The position numbers and the translations under genes were made by a program. A stretch of 64,000 nucleotides of DNA, taken from positions 248,001 through 312,000 of the forward strand of contig NZ_QGDB01000003.1 in NCBI RefSeq assembly GCF_003149535.1, in the 5' to 3' direction. Source of the DNA: Falsochrobactrum shanghaiense (lineage in GTDB: Bacteria; Pseudomonadota; Alphaproteobacteria; Rhizobiales; Rhizobiaceae). This document shows positions 46,840 to 58,116 of the stretch, one piece after another (position 1 is the first letter of the stretch; each line of letters opens with the position of its first letter). The notes below the pieces were generated by a model. That model searched no databases, was not told the DNA's origin, and worked only from the letters and a program-made list of their open reading frames with translations.

Positions 46840-47820
46840 ATGCACAATAGCTTGAAAATCATACATGAACGCTATCCTATTGCCGGGAAATTCACAATCT
46901 CGCGCGGTTCCAAGACCGAGGCTGAAGTCATTACATGCATGATCGGGCGGGGCGTTGCTACCGGGCGGGGCGAATGTGTTCCTTACGCACGCTATGGCGA
47001 AACCATCGAAAGCGTCACAAAGCAGATTGAAACGGCTCGCGAGGCGATAGAAAGCGGAGCAACGCGCCTCGATATACATAAATTGATGCCCGCAGGCGCG
47101 GCGCGCAATGCCGTTGATTGCGCCTTGTGGGATCTGGAAGCAAAGCTCACCGGCACACGTGTTGCCGACATTCTCAAGATACAGGCCCGGCCACTGGAAA
47201 CCGCGATTACCGTCTCGCTTGGAACAACAGAAGAAATGGCGCAATCGACTGCCAGGCTCGCGCATTATCCGCTCATCAAGGTAAAGCTTGGCGGGGATAA
47301 TGACATAGAACGCATTCGCGCGGTCGCAGCCGCAGCACCCGACAGCCGCATCATCATCGACGCCAATGAGGGGTGGACGGCGGACAATATCGAAGAAAAC
47401 ATGCGCGCAGCAGCCGATGCAGGCGTGGTGCTTATCGAGCAGCCGCTTCCTGCCGGGCAGGATGATATTCTAAGCCGGATCGAGCGGCCTGTTACGATTT
47501 GCGCGGATGAGAGCGCGCATACATCGCAAGGGCTGGAAGAACTCGCAAAGCGTTATGATGCGGTCAATATAAAGCTCGACAAGACAGGCGGGCTGACTGA
47601 AGGGCTGGCCATGCGCGACAGAGCCATCGAGCTTGGATTGCAGGTCATGGTCGGCTGTATGGTGGGGACGTCGCTGGGCATGGCGCCTGCGGTCTTGCTT
47701 GCACAGGATGCGAATTTCGTCGATCTCGACGGACCGCTTCTTCTCGCGCGGGATCGGGAGCCGGGCCTGCGCTATGATGCAGCGCTGGTTTATCCGCCTG
47801 AGGCCGCTGTCTGGGGCTGA
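46840..47820 (+). CDS. L-Ala-D/L-Glu (dipeptide) epimerase, enolase superfamily
   Basis: 326 residues. Enolase-superfamily motifs are K-V-K-L-G-G (catalytic lysine pair), IIDANEGW, the metal-binding IEQP and CADES, and NIKLDKTGG near the end. The set matches YcjG-type dipeptide epimerases that recycle murein peptides. The reading frame starts with a good AAAGG site. Its last 31 bases overlap the 3' end of the convergent glycosyltransferase gene. Substrate specificity is inferred from the family. Confidence 0.9.
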   Translation: MHNSLKIIHERYPIAGKFTISRGSKTEAEVITCMIGRGVATGRGECVPYARYGETIESVTKQIETAREAIESGATRLDIHKLMPAGAARNAVDCALWDLEAKLTGTRVADILKIQARPLETAITVSLGTTEEMAQSTARLAHYPLIKVKLGGDNDIERIRAVAAAAPDSRIIIDANEGWTADNIEENMRAAADAGVVLIEQPLPAGQDDILSRIERPVTICADESAHTSQGLEELAKRYDAVNIKLDKTGGLTEGLAMRDRAIELGLQVMVGCMVGTSLGMAPAVLLAQDANFVDLDGPLLLARDREPGLRYDAALVYPPEAAVWG

Positions 47821-48851
47821 TTACCCATTCTGGACGAGAGAATGCTGTTGCCGTTCGTGGACGCCAATGCATTTTCGAAAATATCGGCGCATGCCTTCCA
47901 TGTGAACGGCTCCAGCACTTTGGCCGGGTCGAAGGCAGGCATTGCGAGTGCCGCCATGCAGGCAGCGTGCAAATCTTCTGACAAGACGCCTGCGCCCGTC
48001 GCTCCCACCACATCGGTTGCGCCGGGAACCGGAAAGGCCGCGACGGGAATCCCGGAGGAAATTGCCTCAAGCAGAACCAGCCCGAACGTATCCGTCCTGC
48101 TGGGAAATACGAATACATCCGCGCTGGCATAAAGCTCTGCCAGCGCCTGCCCTTCTTTTTTTCCTACAAAAACCGCATCGGGGAAACGTGCTTTCAGGTC
48201 GTTCAAAGCCGGGCCATCGCCAACGATCAGCTTCGTGCCGGGCAGATCGAGTTCGAGGAAAGCAGGCAGGTTTTTTTCGAGCGCAACCCGTCCCACGCAG
48301 ATGAAAACCGGCCCCGGCAGGGTTTTCACCACTTCCGGGCGTGGATGAAAAAGGTCGCGGTCCACGCCGCGCGTCCACAGTTCGAGCCCTGTGAAACCGC
48401 GCGCCTGCAAATCCTCGAGAATCGACTGGGTTGGCACCAGCGTATGAGATGCAGCATTATGGAAACGGCGCATAAAACCATAGGTCCACGATAGCGGCAC
48501 AGGAAAGCGGTCGCGCAAATATTCGGGAAAGCGGGTGTGGAAACTGGTCGTGAAGCTCCACCCCATCTTCCGGCATGCGCTTTGCGCCATAAAGCCGAGC
48601 GGGCCTTCCGTCGCAATGTGGATATAGTCGGGTTTCAGCTCTTTCAGCCGTTTGCGTATCGCCGCAGGGGTCGCCAGTGCAAGCCTGATTTCCGGATAGG
48701 TCGGGCAAGGCATGGAGCGATAGTCCTGCGGTGAGATAACCACCACCTCATAGCCGCGCTCCGTCATGAGCTCGCAGCATTTCGTCAATGTACGTACAAC
48801 GCCATTAACTTGCGGATGCCAGGCATCGGTGACGATGACAAGTTTCTTCAT
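47790..48851 (-). CDS. Group 1/GT4 glycosyltransferase
   Basis: 353 residues, GT-B fold. The N-terminal part (TDAWHPQVNGVVRTLTKCCE) and the conserved C-terminal SRTDTFGLVLLEAISSGIPV (with the E-x7-E pattern) mark family GT4. In Agrobacterium and Mesorhizobium a neighbouring glycosyltransferase of this kind makes glycolipids under phosphate starvation. Its start overlaps the PlcP-like stop by four bases (ATGA), so the two are translated together, and that relation supports the same role here. No direct evidence of acceptor. Confidence 0.87.
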   Translation of the reverse strand: MKKLVIVTDAWHPQVNGVVRTLTKCCELMTERGYEVVVISPQDYRSMPCPTYPEIRLALATPAAIRKRLKELKPDYIHIATEGPLGFMAQSACRKMGWSFTTSFHTRFPEYLRDRFPVPLSWTYGFMRRFHNAASHTLVPTQSILEDLQARGFTGLELWTRGVDRDLFHPRPEVVKTLPGPVFICVGRVALEKNLPAFLELDLPGTKLIVGDGPALNDLKARFPDAVFVGKKEGQALAELYASADVFVFPSRTDTFGLVLLEAISSGIPVAAFPVPGATDVVGATGAGVLSEDLHAACMAALAMPAFDPAKVLEPFTWKACADIFENALASTNGNSILSSRMGNQPQTAASGG

Positions 48852-49699
48852 CGGCTGCCATTCGCCGCTTTGCGTGATGCATATGGCAGACGGATGATCC
48901 GACCGCTCTTTTGTTCATCGGGCAAAGCAGGCTGTTTTCGATCAAGGCGCCTGGTCCAGCTTAAAAGCTCCATGCGGCCATCATCATGCTCGACGACTGC
49001 CGTGCAGCTTTCCACCCAGTCCCCGGTATTGATATATTCGACACCATGCATCGTTTCGATGGTTGCGTGGTGAATATGACCGCATATCACGCCATCCACG
49101 CCGATCCGTTTTGCCTCTTCGGAAACAACGGTCTCAAATTCACCGATAAAATTGACTGCTTTTTTGACACGGAATTTCGCCCAGGCCGAAAAAGACCAGT
49201 AGCGCAGGCCGAGCAATGAACGAACGCGGTTCATCGCCGTATTGACCCAGATCGCCGCGTCATAGGCCCAGTCGCCCAAATAGGCGATAAAACGGGCATT
49301 GCGCACGATCACATCAAACTGATCGCCATGAAGCACCAGAAACTTGCGGCCATCCGCTGTTTCATGGATGGCGCGGTTCATCACTTCGATGCCGCCGAAA
49401 TGCGTGCCCTGAAAATTACGCAGAAACTCATCATGATTTCCGGCGATGTAGATAATGGTCGTACCCTTGCGGCTCTGGCGCAGCAGCTTCTGCACCACAT
49501 CATTATGCTCCTGCGGCCAATGCCAGTTGCGCCGCAACCGCCAGCCATCAACGATGTCGCCCACCAGATAGATCGTCTCTGCTTCGTGATAGCGCAGGAA
49601 GTCCAGCAGCAGATCGGCCTGGGCTGCTTTTGATCCCAGATGCACATCCGAAATAAACAGGGTGCGGAATTTCTTGGGCTCGATCGGATCGGTGCTCAT
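48848..49699 (-). CDS. PlcP-like metallophosphoesterase (LpxH-family relative)
   Basis: 283 residues. Metal-binding motifs of calcineurin-type phosphoesterases are visible: SDVHLG, GDIVDGW, AGNHDEF and CGHIHH. The family includes LpxH and the Sinorhizobium PlcP, a phospholipase C that degrades phosphatidylcholine under phosphate limitation. I chose the ATG at 49699 because AAGGATGG lies upstream; the frame is open to 49738. A candidate PHO box lies 54 bases ahead. It is the first gene, coupled to the glycosyltransferase. Which phospholipid it cleaves is inferred. Confidence 0.85.
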   Translation of the reverse strand: MSTDPIEPKKFRTLFISDVHLGSKAAQADLLLDFLRYHEAETIYLVGDIVDGWRLRRNWHWPQEHNDVVQKLLRQSRKGTTIIYIAGNHDEFLRNFQGTHFGGIEVMNRAIHETADGRKFLVLHGDQFDVIVRNARFIAYLGDWAYDAAIWVNTAMNRVRSLLGLRYWSFSAWAKFRVKKAVNFIGEFETVVSEEAKRIGVDGVICGHIHHATIETMHGVEYINTGDWVESCTAVVEHDDGRMELLSWTRRLDRKQPALPDEQKSGRIIRLPYASRKAANGSR

Positions 49700-49752
49700 A
49701 GGGCCATCCTTTTCAATGGCAAGGCGGTTCAAAAGCACAAAACCCGATTCAT

Positions 49753-49770
49753 GTCACAGCCATATGACGG
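49753..49770 (-). promoter_or_regulatory. Candidate PHO box upstream of plcP-like operon
   Basis: On the minus strand, CCGTCAT, a 4-base spacer (ATGG) and CTGTGAC match the consensus CTGTCAT-N4-CTGTCAT at 11 of 14 fixed positions with exact spacing. It sits 54 bases ahead of the chosen start, where PhoB would replace the -35 element. No clear -10 is seen. Confidence 0.5.
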
Positions 49771-49927
49771 CCAGCCAACCCGCCTGTCGGTCAAACAGGT
49801 GGACATATCAGCACGATAGCCAGAATCGGGTTGATCCGGGGTCGAGCTTGATGGCATGTGTTGACCAATAAAATTCTCCCACGCCCTGCTGCCATGCCGC
49901 CGGAAACAACTGGAAAGCAATGCGATT

Positions 49928-52252
49928 ATGACCAAGAAGCCCTCCTCCGCGTCCACCCGTTCCGACTTTGACGAAGCGGCGCTGTTTTTCCATCGCTATC
50001 CAAAGCCCGGCAAGCTTGAAATCCAGGCGACAAAGCCGCTTGGCAATCAACGCGATCTGGCGCTGGCCTATTCGCCCGGCGTGGCGGCGCCCTGCCTTGC
50101 GATCCAGGAGGACCCGGACACCGCCGCCGAATACACGGCGCGCGGCAATCTCGTTGCCGTCATTTCAAACGGAACGGCGGTTCTCGGTCTTGGAAATATC
50201 GGTGCGCTCGCTTCCAAACCGGTCATGGAGGGCAAAGCGGTTCTTTTCAAGAAATTCGCCGATATCGATGTGTTCGATATTGAAATCGAAGCCCATGAGA
50301 TCGATCATATCGTCGGCGTTGTCGCCGCTCTCGAACCGACTTTCGGCGGCATCAATCTCGAAGACATCAAGGCGCCCGAATGTTTTGAAGTCGAAGAGCA
50401 GTTGCGCGAGAAAATGAACATTCCGGTCTTCCATGACGATCAGCATGGAACGGCGATCATTGTTGCCGCAGCGGTGTTCAACGGGCTTGAACTGGCCGAA
50501 AAGGAGATCAGCGAGGCCAAGATCGTCGTATCAGGCGCAGGCGCAGCGGCGCTAGCCTGCCTCAATCTCCTCGTCAATCTGGGTGCGAAGCGCGAGAATA
50601 TCTGGGTCTGCGACATCGAGGGCGTGGTCTATGAAGGCCGTGAAGCGCTGATGGACCGCTGGAAAGATGTTTACGCCCAGAAAACGGATGCGCGCGTTCT
50701 GGCCGATATTATCGGTGGCGCGGATGTATTTCTTGGCCTGTCCGCAGCCGGGGTTCTCAAAACCGAAATGGTCCAGCAGATGGCCGAAAAGCCGCTTATT
50801 CTGGCTTTGGCAAATCCCAATCCGGAAATCATGCCGGAAACTGCTCGCGCCGCACGTCCCGATGCAATGATCTGCACCGGTCGTTCGGATTATCCAAATC
50901 AGGTCAACAATGTTCTCTGCTTCCCCTATATCTTCCGCGGCGCGCTGGATGTGGGCGCGACGGCAATCAACGAAGAAATGAAACTGGCGGCGGTTCGCGC
51001 CATTGCGGGCCTTGCCCGTGAAGAGCCTTCCGACGTAGCTGCACGCGCCTATTCGGGGGAGACGCCGACATTCGGCCCTGATTACCTCATTCCATCCCCT
51101 TTCGATCAGCGGCTGATCCTGCGCATCGCGCCTGCCGTTGCCAAAGCCGCGATGGAAAGCGGCGTGGCTACCCGTCCAATCGAAGACATGGAAGCCTATC
51201 TTGACCGGCTCAACCGTTTCGTCTTCCGTTCCGGTCTTATCATGAAACCGGTATTCGCTGCCGCCCGCGCGCAAGCCAAGCCCATGCGCGTCATCTATGC
51301 CGACGGCGAGGACGAACGGGTATTGCGCGCAGCCCAGGTGGTCATCGAAGACCGCGTTGCCACTCCGATCCTCGTCGGTCGTCCGCAGGTGGTTGAAACA
51401 CGCCTGAAACGCTATGGGCTTAAAATCCGGCAGGGTGTCGATTTTGAACTGATCAATCCTGAAGATGATCCGCGCTACCGCGACTATGTGGATCTCTATC
51501 TTTCTTATACGGGCCGGCAGGGTGTCACTCCCGAAGCGGCTCGCACTATCGTGCGCACCAATTCAACCGCAATCGCCGCCCTTGCGGTGATGCGCGACGA
51601 AGCCGACGCCATGATCTGCGGCCTCGAAGGCCGTTTCGAGCGCCACCTGCGCGTTGTACGCCAGATCATCGGCAAAGTGCCCGGAATTCGTGATTATTCG
51701 GCCCTGAGCCTGCTGATCTCGCAGCGGGGCGCTCTATTTCTTACAGACACCTATGTCAGCGTTGAGCCGGAAGCTGAGGAAATCGCTGAAATGGCGATAT
51801 TGGCGGCGCGCGAAATCGGCCGGTTCGGCATCGAGCCCAAGGCAGCCCTCGTCTCGCATTCCAATTTCGGATCAAAGGAATCGGCAAGCGCGGAAAAAAT
51901 GCGCCGCGCAGCAGCCCTCCTTGCCCAGAAGGCGCCCGAACTGGAATCTGATGGCGAAATGCATGGCGACTCCGCCTTGTCACAGGTTTTGCGCGATCGG
52001 GTCTTTCCCAATTCACGCCTCAAGGGTGAAGCCAACCTGCTCGTCTTCCCCAATCTCGATGCAGCAAACATCACTCTCAATGTCGTGAAAAGCGTTACCG
52101 ATGCACTTCATGTCGGCCCTATCCTGCTGGGTGCGGCGCGCCCCGCGCATATTCTGACTCCATCGGTTACGTCGCGCGGCATTGTAAACATGACTGCCCT
52201 GGCCGTGGTCGAGGCATTGCAGCGAGCCGGAGAGGCAAAAAGAAAAGCATAG
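49928..52252 (+). CDS. maeB: NADP-dependent malic enzyme with phosphotransacetylase-like C-terminal domain
   Basis: 774 residues. The N-terminal 430 residues are the malic enzyme ([20 protein letters not shown] and [21 protein letters not shown], seen as blocks), decarboxylating malate to pyruvate. The C-terminal 330 residues resemble phosphate acetyltransferase but lack known activity; by family they tune allostery. This fusion is the standard long bacterial form. It is divergent from plcP, with 190 bases between. It ends in a strong terminator. Confidence 0.95.
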   Translation: MTKKPSSASTRSDFDEAALFFHRYPKPGKLEIQATKPLGNQRDLALAYSPGVAAPCLAIQEDPDTAAEYTARGNLVAVISNGTAVLGLGNIGALASKPVMEGKAVLFKKFADIDVFDIEIEAHEIDHIVGVVAALEPTFGGINLEDIKAPECFEVEEQLREKMNIPVFHDDQHGTAIIVAAAVFNGLELAEKEISEAKIVVSGAGAAALACLNLLVNLGAKRENIWVCDIEGVVYEGREALMDRWKDVYAQKTDARVLADIIGGADVFLGLSAAGVLKTEMVQQMAEKPLILALANPNPEIMPETARAARPDAMICTGRSDYPNQVNNVLCFPYIFRGALDVGATAINEEMKLAAVRAIAGLAREEPSDVAARAYSGETPTFGPDYLIPSPFDQRLILRIAPAVAKAAMESGVATRPIEDMEAYLDRLNRFVFRSGLIMKPVFAAARAQAKPMRVIYADGEDERVLRAAQVVIEDRVATPILVGRPQVVETRLKRYGLKIRQGVDFELINPEDDPRYRDYVDLYLSYTGRQGVTPEAARTIVRTNSTAIAALAVMRDEADAMICGLEGRFERHLRVVRQIIGKVPGIRDYSALSLLISQRGALFLTDTYVSVEPEAEEIAEMAILAAREIGRFGIEPKAALVSHSNFGSKESASAEKMRRAAALLAQKAPELESDGEMHGDSALSQVLRDRVFPNSRLKGEANLLVFPNLDAANITLNVVKSVTDALHVGPILLGAARPAHILTPSVTSRGIVNMTALAVVEALQRAGEAKRKA

Positions 52253-52289
52253 ACAGTATTGTTATAATTTAGATATATTTAAAGTACTT

Positions 52290-52337
52290 CATTAACGCCA
52301 AGTATATTTCATCTATGCTTGGCGTTAATGTTTTTTT
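52290..52337 (+). terminator. Terminator of maeB
   Basis: A perfect 13-base stem (CATTAACGCCAAG with CTTGGCGTTAATG) has a 15-base loop and seven T after it. It lies 37 bases after the stop. Confidence 0.9.
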
Positions 52338-52388
52338 AACTATAAAAAATAACCATCACTTCATACGAACAACAAGACAGGCTGTTCT

Positions 52389-53210
52389 ATGATGGTTATT
52401 CAAAAAATATTTCAGCATTTATTTTCCATAAAACGCTTCGATATTCCTCAGATCAATGCTTTGCCGGTGACGCTGATCATTGTGACATTCATCGCCGGAT
52501 GCAGCACTGTGAAGCCGACCCCCCAATGCACTCCGCAACAAGCAATGCGGTTGAGCAAAAACATCGTTCCTTTTGAGAAAAAACTCATCGAGGAAAGACG
52601 GAATCTGTCGCAGGCCCGGATGATGTCAGCCAGACAGGGCTGCAAAGGAAGTCTTTTTTCACCTGGCGTCAGATCCCGCCAATGCGAGCAATTAACTATG
52701 CGCATTGACGGGTTGCAAAAGCAAATCAGGCTGTCGGAAGCCCGGCTGTCAGAAATGCATGCAGCCATGGCAGGCAGGCCGCATGCGGCGGAACATGTCA
52801 AAGCCTGTTCGGCGGGCTGGCTGCATTCGGCAACGAAAAGAGTACGGAAAGCAAAGCCTAAACGGCCTTCAGCAAAAGCGGCAAGGCCGGTGAAGTTGCC
52901 TCAGTCCGTCAAACCGAAAGCGAATGCGGAGCAAAATGCGGCCATCAGGCATGAAGTCATCCCGGCTGCGGCCATGGCCGCACCGAAAGCCCCTGAAATG
53001 ACCCGTCCGGCCTATCATGTTGCTCCTGCCAGACCGGAGAACGCGATAGCTTCACCTGCGACGCACAGTCACGATCCTGTTGCGGGCAAAGCTGCGATGG
53101 AACGCAACTACTCCGCAAGTCCTCAAATCAGGATAATCGGCTCTTCGTTCTTTCCGGACCAATCAGGACAAGGAGATCGGCCAGTTCCGGTCCGTGAATC
53201 TGTCCCGTAA
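52389..53210 (+). CDS. Predicted lipoprotein of unknown function, 273 aa
   Basis: No family recognised. A long N-region ends in a hydrophobic stretch and lipobox FIAGC, so it is probably lipid-anchored. A helical part (about 50-130) contains paired cysteines, such as C-T-P-Q-Q and R-Q-G-C. The last half is Ala/Pro/Lys-rich and likely disordered. The first bases are AT-rich and the 5' codon use differs from neighbours. Its last 83 bases overlap the 3' end of gltX on the other strand. I consider it real because of the lipobox and length, but less certain than its neighbours. Confidence 0.6.
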   Translation: MMVIQKIFQHLFSIKRFDIPQINALPVTLIIVTFIAGCSTVKPTPQCTPQQAMRLSKNIVPFEKKLIEERRNLSQARMMSARQGCKGSLFSPGVRSRQCEQLTMRIDGLQKQIRLSEARLSEMHAAMAGRPHAAEHVKACSAGWLHSATKRVRKAKPKRPSAKAARPVKLPQSVKPKANAEQNAAIRHEVIPAAAMAAPKAPEMTRPAYHVAPARPENAIASPATHSHDPVAGKAAMERNYSASPQIRIIGSSFFPDQSGQGDRPVPVRESVP

Positions 53211-54513
53211 GAGCAATGCGCAAGGGCATGAACAGGTTCTTGCCCTTGCGTCCGGTTTCCGCTTTGAGCCGGTCCGTCCACTCTTTCCATGTATTACGAT
53301 CCCATGGCGCATCGGGAATCAGCCTGAGCGCGTCACGAACGAAGGCCCGGTCATCGTCAGAAAGGTACGGTGCTTGGTTCAACCCCCAAGGCAAAGCGCC
53401 ATCGACGATCTGCCACCAATGGGCCGCATCGTTAAAGCGATCGAGATTCCCGCGCACGGTCAACCAGAAAGCTTCGGCGCGCAAACCCGCTATATTCAGG
53501 TTTTCCAGTCGGGGTCTGGCTTCTTCAAACGGCATTTCATGAAGCAAAGCACGATTGAGCGTATCGAGTTCGGCAGGGTCGAACTTCGCAGCGGATTTCG
53601 AAATCGCAGTGAGATCAAAATGTCCGGCCAGATGCGCCATATCGGGAACGGCGGTGACAGCCTCGGAAGAGCCGATCAGAACCGCAAGCGAAGCAACGGC
53701 CATAGGCTCGTAACCAGCCTCGCGCAGGGAGCCTATGGACAAGGCGCCGGAGCGTTTGGAAAGCCCCTCGCCCGATATGGTCGTCAAAAGATTATGATGT
53801 CCGAAGACCGGAGGCTCCGCCCCCAAGGCCTTGAAGAGCGCAATCTGCGCGCCGGTATTGGTGACATGATCATCGCCACGGATAATATGGGTTACGCCCA
53901 TATCAATATCGTCAGTCACGGATGGCAGCGTATAAAGATAGGTGCCATCCTCACGCACCAGCACAGGATCGGACATAGAGGCTAGGTCGACGGTTTGCGG
54001 GCCGCGGATCAAGTCATCCCAATGAACTTCCGTCCGGCTGGTAACGAAGGGATCGTTTTCGAAGTTCGGCAGGAGAAAACGCCAGTGAGGCTTGCGTCCT
54101 TCTGCTTCGAATGCCGCTTTTTCCGCATCCGTCAGCTTGAGCGCTTCACGACCGTAGATCGGCGGCAGCCGCCGCGCCAGACGCAGCTTGCGGCGACGTT
54201 CCAGCTCTTCGGCTGTTTCATAGCAGGGATAAAGAAGGCCTGCCTGCCGGAGCTTTTCGACGGCTCTGGCATAGGTGTCGAAACGCTTTGACTGATATTC
54301 GACGCGGTCCGGCCTGATCCCGAGCCAATCAAGATCGACTGCGATGGCACGGGCATATTCCTCTTTCGAACGCTCCACGTCGGTATCGTCATAGCGCAGA
54401 ATGAAATTGCCGCCATTCTTTTTGGCATAGAGCCAGTTGGAAAGCGCGGTGCGCGTATTGCCGATATGGATATAGCCGGTAGGCGACGGGGCAAAACGGA
54501 CAGTTACGGTCAT
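53128..54513 (-). CDS. gltX: Glutamyl-tRNA synthetase
   Basis: 461 residues, class I aminoacyl-tRNA synthetase. The HIGH motif is Y-I-H-I-G-N (HIGN) near the N-terminus, and the KMSKS-type signature is [10 protein letters not shown]. Alphaproteobacteria often carry two GltX copies, one of which may be non-discriminating or act on tRNA-Gln; I cannot tell which copy this is. It starts 11 bases after nadE and probably shares its transcript. Its end overlaps the lipoprotein gene on the other strand. Confidence 0.93.
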   Translation of the reverse strand: MTVTVRFAPSPTGYIHIGNTRTALSNWLYAKKNGGNFILRYDDTDVERSKEEYARAIAVDLDWLGIRPDRVEYQSKRFDTYARAVEKLRQAGLLYPCYETAEELERRRKLRLARRLPPIYGREALKLTDAEKAAFEAEGRKPHWRFLLPNFENDPFVTSRTEVHWDDLIRGPQTVDLASMSDPVLVREDGTYLYTLPSVTDDIDMGVTHIIRGDDHVTNTGAQIALFKALGAEPPVFGHHNLLTTISGEGLSKRSGALSIGSLREAGYEPMAVASLAVLIGSSEAVTAVPDMAHLAGHFDLTAISKSAAKFDPAELDTLNRALLHEMPFEEARPRLENLNIAGLRAEAFWLTVRGNLDRFNDAAHWWQIVDGALPWGLNQAPYLSDDDRAFVRDALRLIPDAPWDRNTWKEWTDRLKAETGRKGKNLFMPLRIALTGQIHGPELADLLVLIGPERTKSRLS

Positions 54514-54524
54514 TATAAAATCTT

Positions 54525-56177
54525 TCAGCGGTCGCGGAAGCGGTTCGTTATCGGATAACGACGATCACGTCCGAAATTCTTCTTGGTAATCTTGACGCCG
54601 GGCGCGGATTGACGGCGCTTATATTCGGCAAGATTGAGCAGATGCTCGATACGTTGGACGGTTTCCGGCGAATGGCCGCGCGCGATGATTTCCGCATTGC
54701 TCATCTCGTTTTCAACCAGACATTCGAGAATATCATCGAGCACCGGATAGGGTGGCAAGGAATCCTGATCGGTCTGGTTCTCGCGCAGTTCGGCGGACGG
54801 TACTTTCGAGATGATGTTATGGGGAATTACTTCGCCTGCCGGACCAAGCGCACCTTGCGGAACATGGCTGTTTCTCCATTCCGACAGGGCGTAAACATGC
54901 ATCTTGTAAACGTCCTTGATCGGGTTGAAGCCCCCGTTCATATCGCCGTAGAGCGTCGCATATCCCACGGACATTTCCGACTTGTTGCCGGTCGTCACCA
55001 CCATCGAGCCGAACTTGTTGGAGATTGCCATGAGAATTGTACCGCGCGTCCGGCTCTGCAAATTCTCTTCGGTAACGCCGCTATTGGTGCCCGCAAACAT
55101 CGGTTCAAGCGCCGATAAAAACCCTTCGACGGGCGTTGCAATCGGCACAATATCATAACGCACCCCAAGGGCCTTTGCGCAATCGGCGGCATCCTTGAGC
55201 GATTCCTCGGACGTATAGCGGTATGGCAGCATGACGCAGCGAACGCGATCCTTGCCCAGTGCATCAACGCTCAGAGCCGCGCAAATGGCCGAATCTATGC
55301 CGCCCGACAGGCCAAGCACCACATCATTAAAGCCATTTTTATTTACGTAATCGCGCAGGCCAAGCATGCAGGCAGTATAATCCGCTTCCAGTTCTTCCGG
55401 CAGGGTTGCTTTCTCACCCTCCCCGCAGCGCCAGCCATCGCTGTCGCGCGTCCATTCCGTAAGCGTGAGCTGCTCGGTAAATTGCGGCATTTGCAAACAG
55501 AGGGACTTGTCCGCGTTGAAGGCAAATGATCCGCCGTCAAAGACCAGTTCGTCCTGCCCGCCGACCTGATTGACATAAAGGATCGGCAAGCCGGTCTGGA
55601 TGACCTGTTTAAGAACGACCTGATAGCGGCGCTCGACCTTGGCGCGATGATATGGTGAACCGTTTGGAACAAGCAATATTTCCGCGCCGCTCTCGGCAAG
55701 CGTTTCCGCAACGTCCAGATCGCCCCATATGTCTTCGCATATCGGAATGCCAATGCGTATATCGCGGAAATTAACTGGTCCCGGCATCGGTCCGGGTTGA
55801 AAAACGCGCTTCTCGTCAAACTCTCCATAATTGGGGAGGTCCACCTTGAAGCGTTCGGCAATGATCTTGCCGCCATCCAGAACGGCAATGGCATTATAGG
55901 CCGCGCCCTCGCGCCGCATGGGTGTTCCGATAATGACGCCGGGTCCGCCATCGGCGGTATCAACAGCCAGTTGGCCTATCGCTTTTTCGCAAGCCGCGAT
56001 AAAGGCCGTTTTCAGGACCAGATCTTCGGGCGGGTAGCCCGCTATGAAAAGCTCTGAAAAAATAACGAGGTCGGCCTTCAACTCTGCCGCTTGCGCGCGG
56101 GCAGCGCGGGCTTTGGCAAGGTTTCCGGCAATATCGCCCATAACGGGATTAAGCTGCGCAACGGCAATACGAAGCAT
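54525..56177 (-). CDS. nadE: Glutamine-dependent NAD+ synthetase
   Basis: Last step of NAD synthesis. The N-terminal nitrilase-fold amidase supplies ammonia (E in [13 protein letters not shown]; Cys in [11 protein letters not shown]). The C-terminal synthetase has the P-loop [10 protein letters not shown] and [14 protein letters not shown]. The start at 56177 gives the usual [11 protein letters not shown] and 550 residues; an open frame to 56210 adds eleven residues. Likely operon with gltX. Confidence 0.95.
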   Translation of the reverse strand: MLRIAVAQLNPVMGDIAGNLAKARAARAQAAELKADLVIFSELFIAGYPPEDLVLKTAFIAACEKAIGQLAVDTADGGPGVIIGTPMRREGAAYNAIAVLDGGKIIAERFKVDLPNYGEFDEKRVFQPGPMPGPVNFRDIRIGIPICEDIWGDLDVAETLAESGAEILLVPNGSPYHRAKVERRYQVVLKQVIQTGLPILYVNQVGGQDELVFDGGSFAFNADKSLCLQMPQFTEQLTLTEWTRDSDGWRCGEGEKATLPEELEADYTACMLGLRDYVNKNGFNDVVLGLSGGIDSAICAALSVDALGKDRVRCVMLPYRYTSEESLKDAADCAKALGVRYDIVPIATPVEGFLSALEPMFAGTNSGVTEENLQSRTRGTILMAISNKFGSMVVTTGNKSEMSVGYATLYGDMNGGFNPIKDVYKMHVYALSEWRNSHVPQGALGPAGEVIPHNIISKVPSAELRENQTDQDSLPPYPVLDDILECLVENEMSNAEIIARGHSPETVQRIEHLLNLAEYKRRQSAPGVKITKKNFGRDRRYPITNRFRDR

Positions 56178-56271
56178 GTCGAGATTCTCGCGGGTGCTGG
56201 TCATGCGCAAGCTTTAACGCGGCGCAGGCACCGATGCAATTACGCCATTCCTAATTATGTGGCACCACGAC

Positions 56272-56622
56272 CTAGACCCAATAAGCTGAAAGCAGAATAT
56301 AGCCCCAGGTGGCCGCTACAATCACAATAGAAATCAGCACTGCGAGCGATCCGCAATCCTTGGCAATTTGTATTTCCTTCTGAAAGTCACGTGAAACCGC
56401 ATCACATGCAGCTTCGATGCCCGTATTGAGCACTTCGATCAATATGAGAAACAGGATTGATCCTGTCATCAGCAGGAAAGTGAGCCAATCGGGAGCCAGA
56501 AAAAAAGCCACCGGCAATGAAAGCAAAAACAGCACCAGTTCCTGCTGAACCGCTTTTTCGTGCTGCGCGAGATGTCGGAGCGCGCGCATGGAATTGATAA
56601 ATGCCAAAAAAATTCGCCGCAT
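56272..56622 (-). CDS. dgkA: Diacylglycerol kinase
   Basis: Small inner-membrane enzyme of 116 residues that phosphorylates diacylglycerol to phosphatidate. Three hydrophobic helices are visible. The family signature EVLNTGIEAACDAVS followed by KDCGSLAVLIS is complete. I chose the ATG at 56622 because GAGGGG lies five bases upstream; an earlier ATG is at 56637. DAG recycling complements the phospholipase C-like gene 7 kb away, but there is no operon link. Confidence 0.95.
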   Translation of the reverse strand: MRRIFLAFINSMRALRHLAQHEKAVQQELVLFLLSLPVAFFLAPDWLTFLLMTGSILFLILIEVLNTGIEAACDAVSRDFQKEIQIAKDCGSLAVLISIVIVAATWGYILLSAYWV

Positions 56623-56736
56623 GATCCCCTCAGCCAAGAGTTGTGCTGACGATGAATAAAAGACTTCCTGCGAAAAGCAACAGGGCGGAGACAGTCCCCG
56701 CCCTGAAAGAAGTTCATTCAGCTGTTTTCTTGCCGT

Positions 56737-58116
56737 TTATGCGGATGCAGCCTGTTTTCCATTATCGGCATCACGCTCTTTCTTGAGCAGTTCCGCCAGA
56801 AGAAACGCAAGTTCAAGCGCCTGATCGGCATTCAGACGCGGATCGCAATGGGTATGATAGCGATCATGCAGATCCTCTGCGGAAATAGCGCGGGCGCCGC
56901 CTGTGCATTCCGTGACGTTCTTGCCGGTCATTTCGACATGGATACCGCCCGGATGCGTACCTTCAGCGCGATGAATCGCAAAGAAGGATTCCACTTCCTT
57001 GAGGATATAGTCGAATGGACGCGTCTTATAGCCGCCAGCCGTGATCGTATTGCCGTGCATAGGATCACAGGACCAGACGACCTTGCGGCCTTCGCGCTCC
57101 ACGGCACGGATCAATTGCGGCAGGTGATCGCCAACCTTGTCATACCCAAAACGGGCGATGAGCGTCAGACGCCCAGCTTCGTTTTCCGGGTTGAGAAGAT
57201 CGATCAGACGGATGAGATCATCCGGCTGGAGCGACGGGCCGCATTTGAGGCCAAGCGGGTTCTTGATGCCACGGCAATATTCAATATGCGCATGATCCGC
57301 CTGCCGCGTACGGTCGCCGATCCAGATCATATGGCCCGACGTGCCATACCAGTCGCCAGAAGTCGAATCGACGCGGGTCAAGGCTTCTTCATAGCCAAGC
57401 AGCAGGGCTTCATGGCTGGTGTAGAAATCCGTTTCCCGCAGGGCATGATTGCTGTCGGCGGTGATGCCGATGGCGCGCATGAAGTTCATCGATTCAGAAA
57501 TGCGCTGGGCCAGAGCAGCGTAACGCTCCGCCTGCGGGCTTTTGCCGACGAAACTGAGCATCCACTGATGCACGTTTTCGAGATTGGCATAGCCGCCCTG
57601 CGCAAATGCGCGCAGCAGATTGAGCGTTGCCGCCGACTGGCGATAGGCCATGTCCTGACGATGCGGATCGGGAATACGCGATGCATTGTCAAATTCAATG
57701 CCGTTGATGATGTCACCGCGATAGGATGGCAGTTCAACACCGTTCTGCGTTTCAATATCGGATGAACGCGGCTTGGCGAACTGTCCGGCGATACGGCCGA
57801 CTTTCACGACAGGCTTGGATGCACCGAAGGTAAGGACAACTGCCATTTGCAGGAAGACACGGAAAAAGTCGCGAATATTATCCGCGCCATGTTCCGCAAA
57901 ACTTTCCGCGCAATCGCCACCCTGAAGCAGAAACGCCTTGCCTTCCGCCACAGCCGCCAGTTGTTCTTTCAGCTTGCGTGCCTCGCCTGCAAAAACGAGC
58001 GGCGGATAGGTGCGAAGACGGGCCTCGACATCGCTCAAAGCCTGCGCATCCGGATAGAATGGCACCTGCTTGATCGGCTTGCTTCTCCAGGAATTCGGGG
58101 TCCAGTTCTGCGTCAT
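56737..58116 (-). CDS. Class II 3-deoxy-7-phosphoheptulonate (DAHP) synthase
   Basis: First enzyme of the shikimate pathway. It is the plant-like class II type: 459 residues, family blocks [17 protein letters not shown] and [14 protein letters not shown] near the N-terminus, and [16 protein letters not shown] later. GMHGNT (here [10 protein letters not shown]) closes the active site. The ATG at 58116 has AGGTG upstream; an ATG at 58131 is less likely. Single gene. Confidence 0.95.
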   Translation of the reverse strand: MTQNWTPNSWRSKPIKQVPFYPDAQALSDVEARLRTYPPLVFAGEARKLKEQLAAVAEGKAFLLQGGDCAESFAEHGADNIRDFFRVFLQMAVVLTFGASKPVVKVGRIAGQFAKPRSSDIETQNGVELPSYRGDIINGIEFDNASRIPDPHRQDMAYRQSAATLNLLRAFAQGGYANLENVHQWMLSFVGKSPQAERYAALAQRISESMNFMRAIGITADSNHALRETDFYTSHEALLLGYEEALTRVDSTSGDWYGTSGHMIWIGDRTRQADHAHIEYCRGIKNPLGLKCGPSLQPDDLIRLIDLLNPENEAGRLTLIARFGYDKVGDHLPQLIRAVEREGRKVVWSCDPMHGNTITAGGYKTRPFDYILKEVESFFAIHRAEGTHPGGIHVEMTGKNVTECTGGARAISAEDLHDRYHTHCDPRLNADQALELAFLLAELLKKERDADNGKQAASA

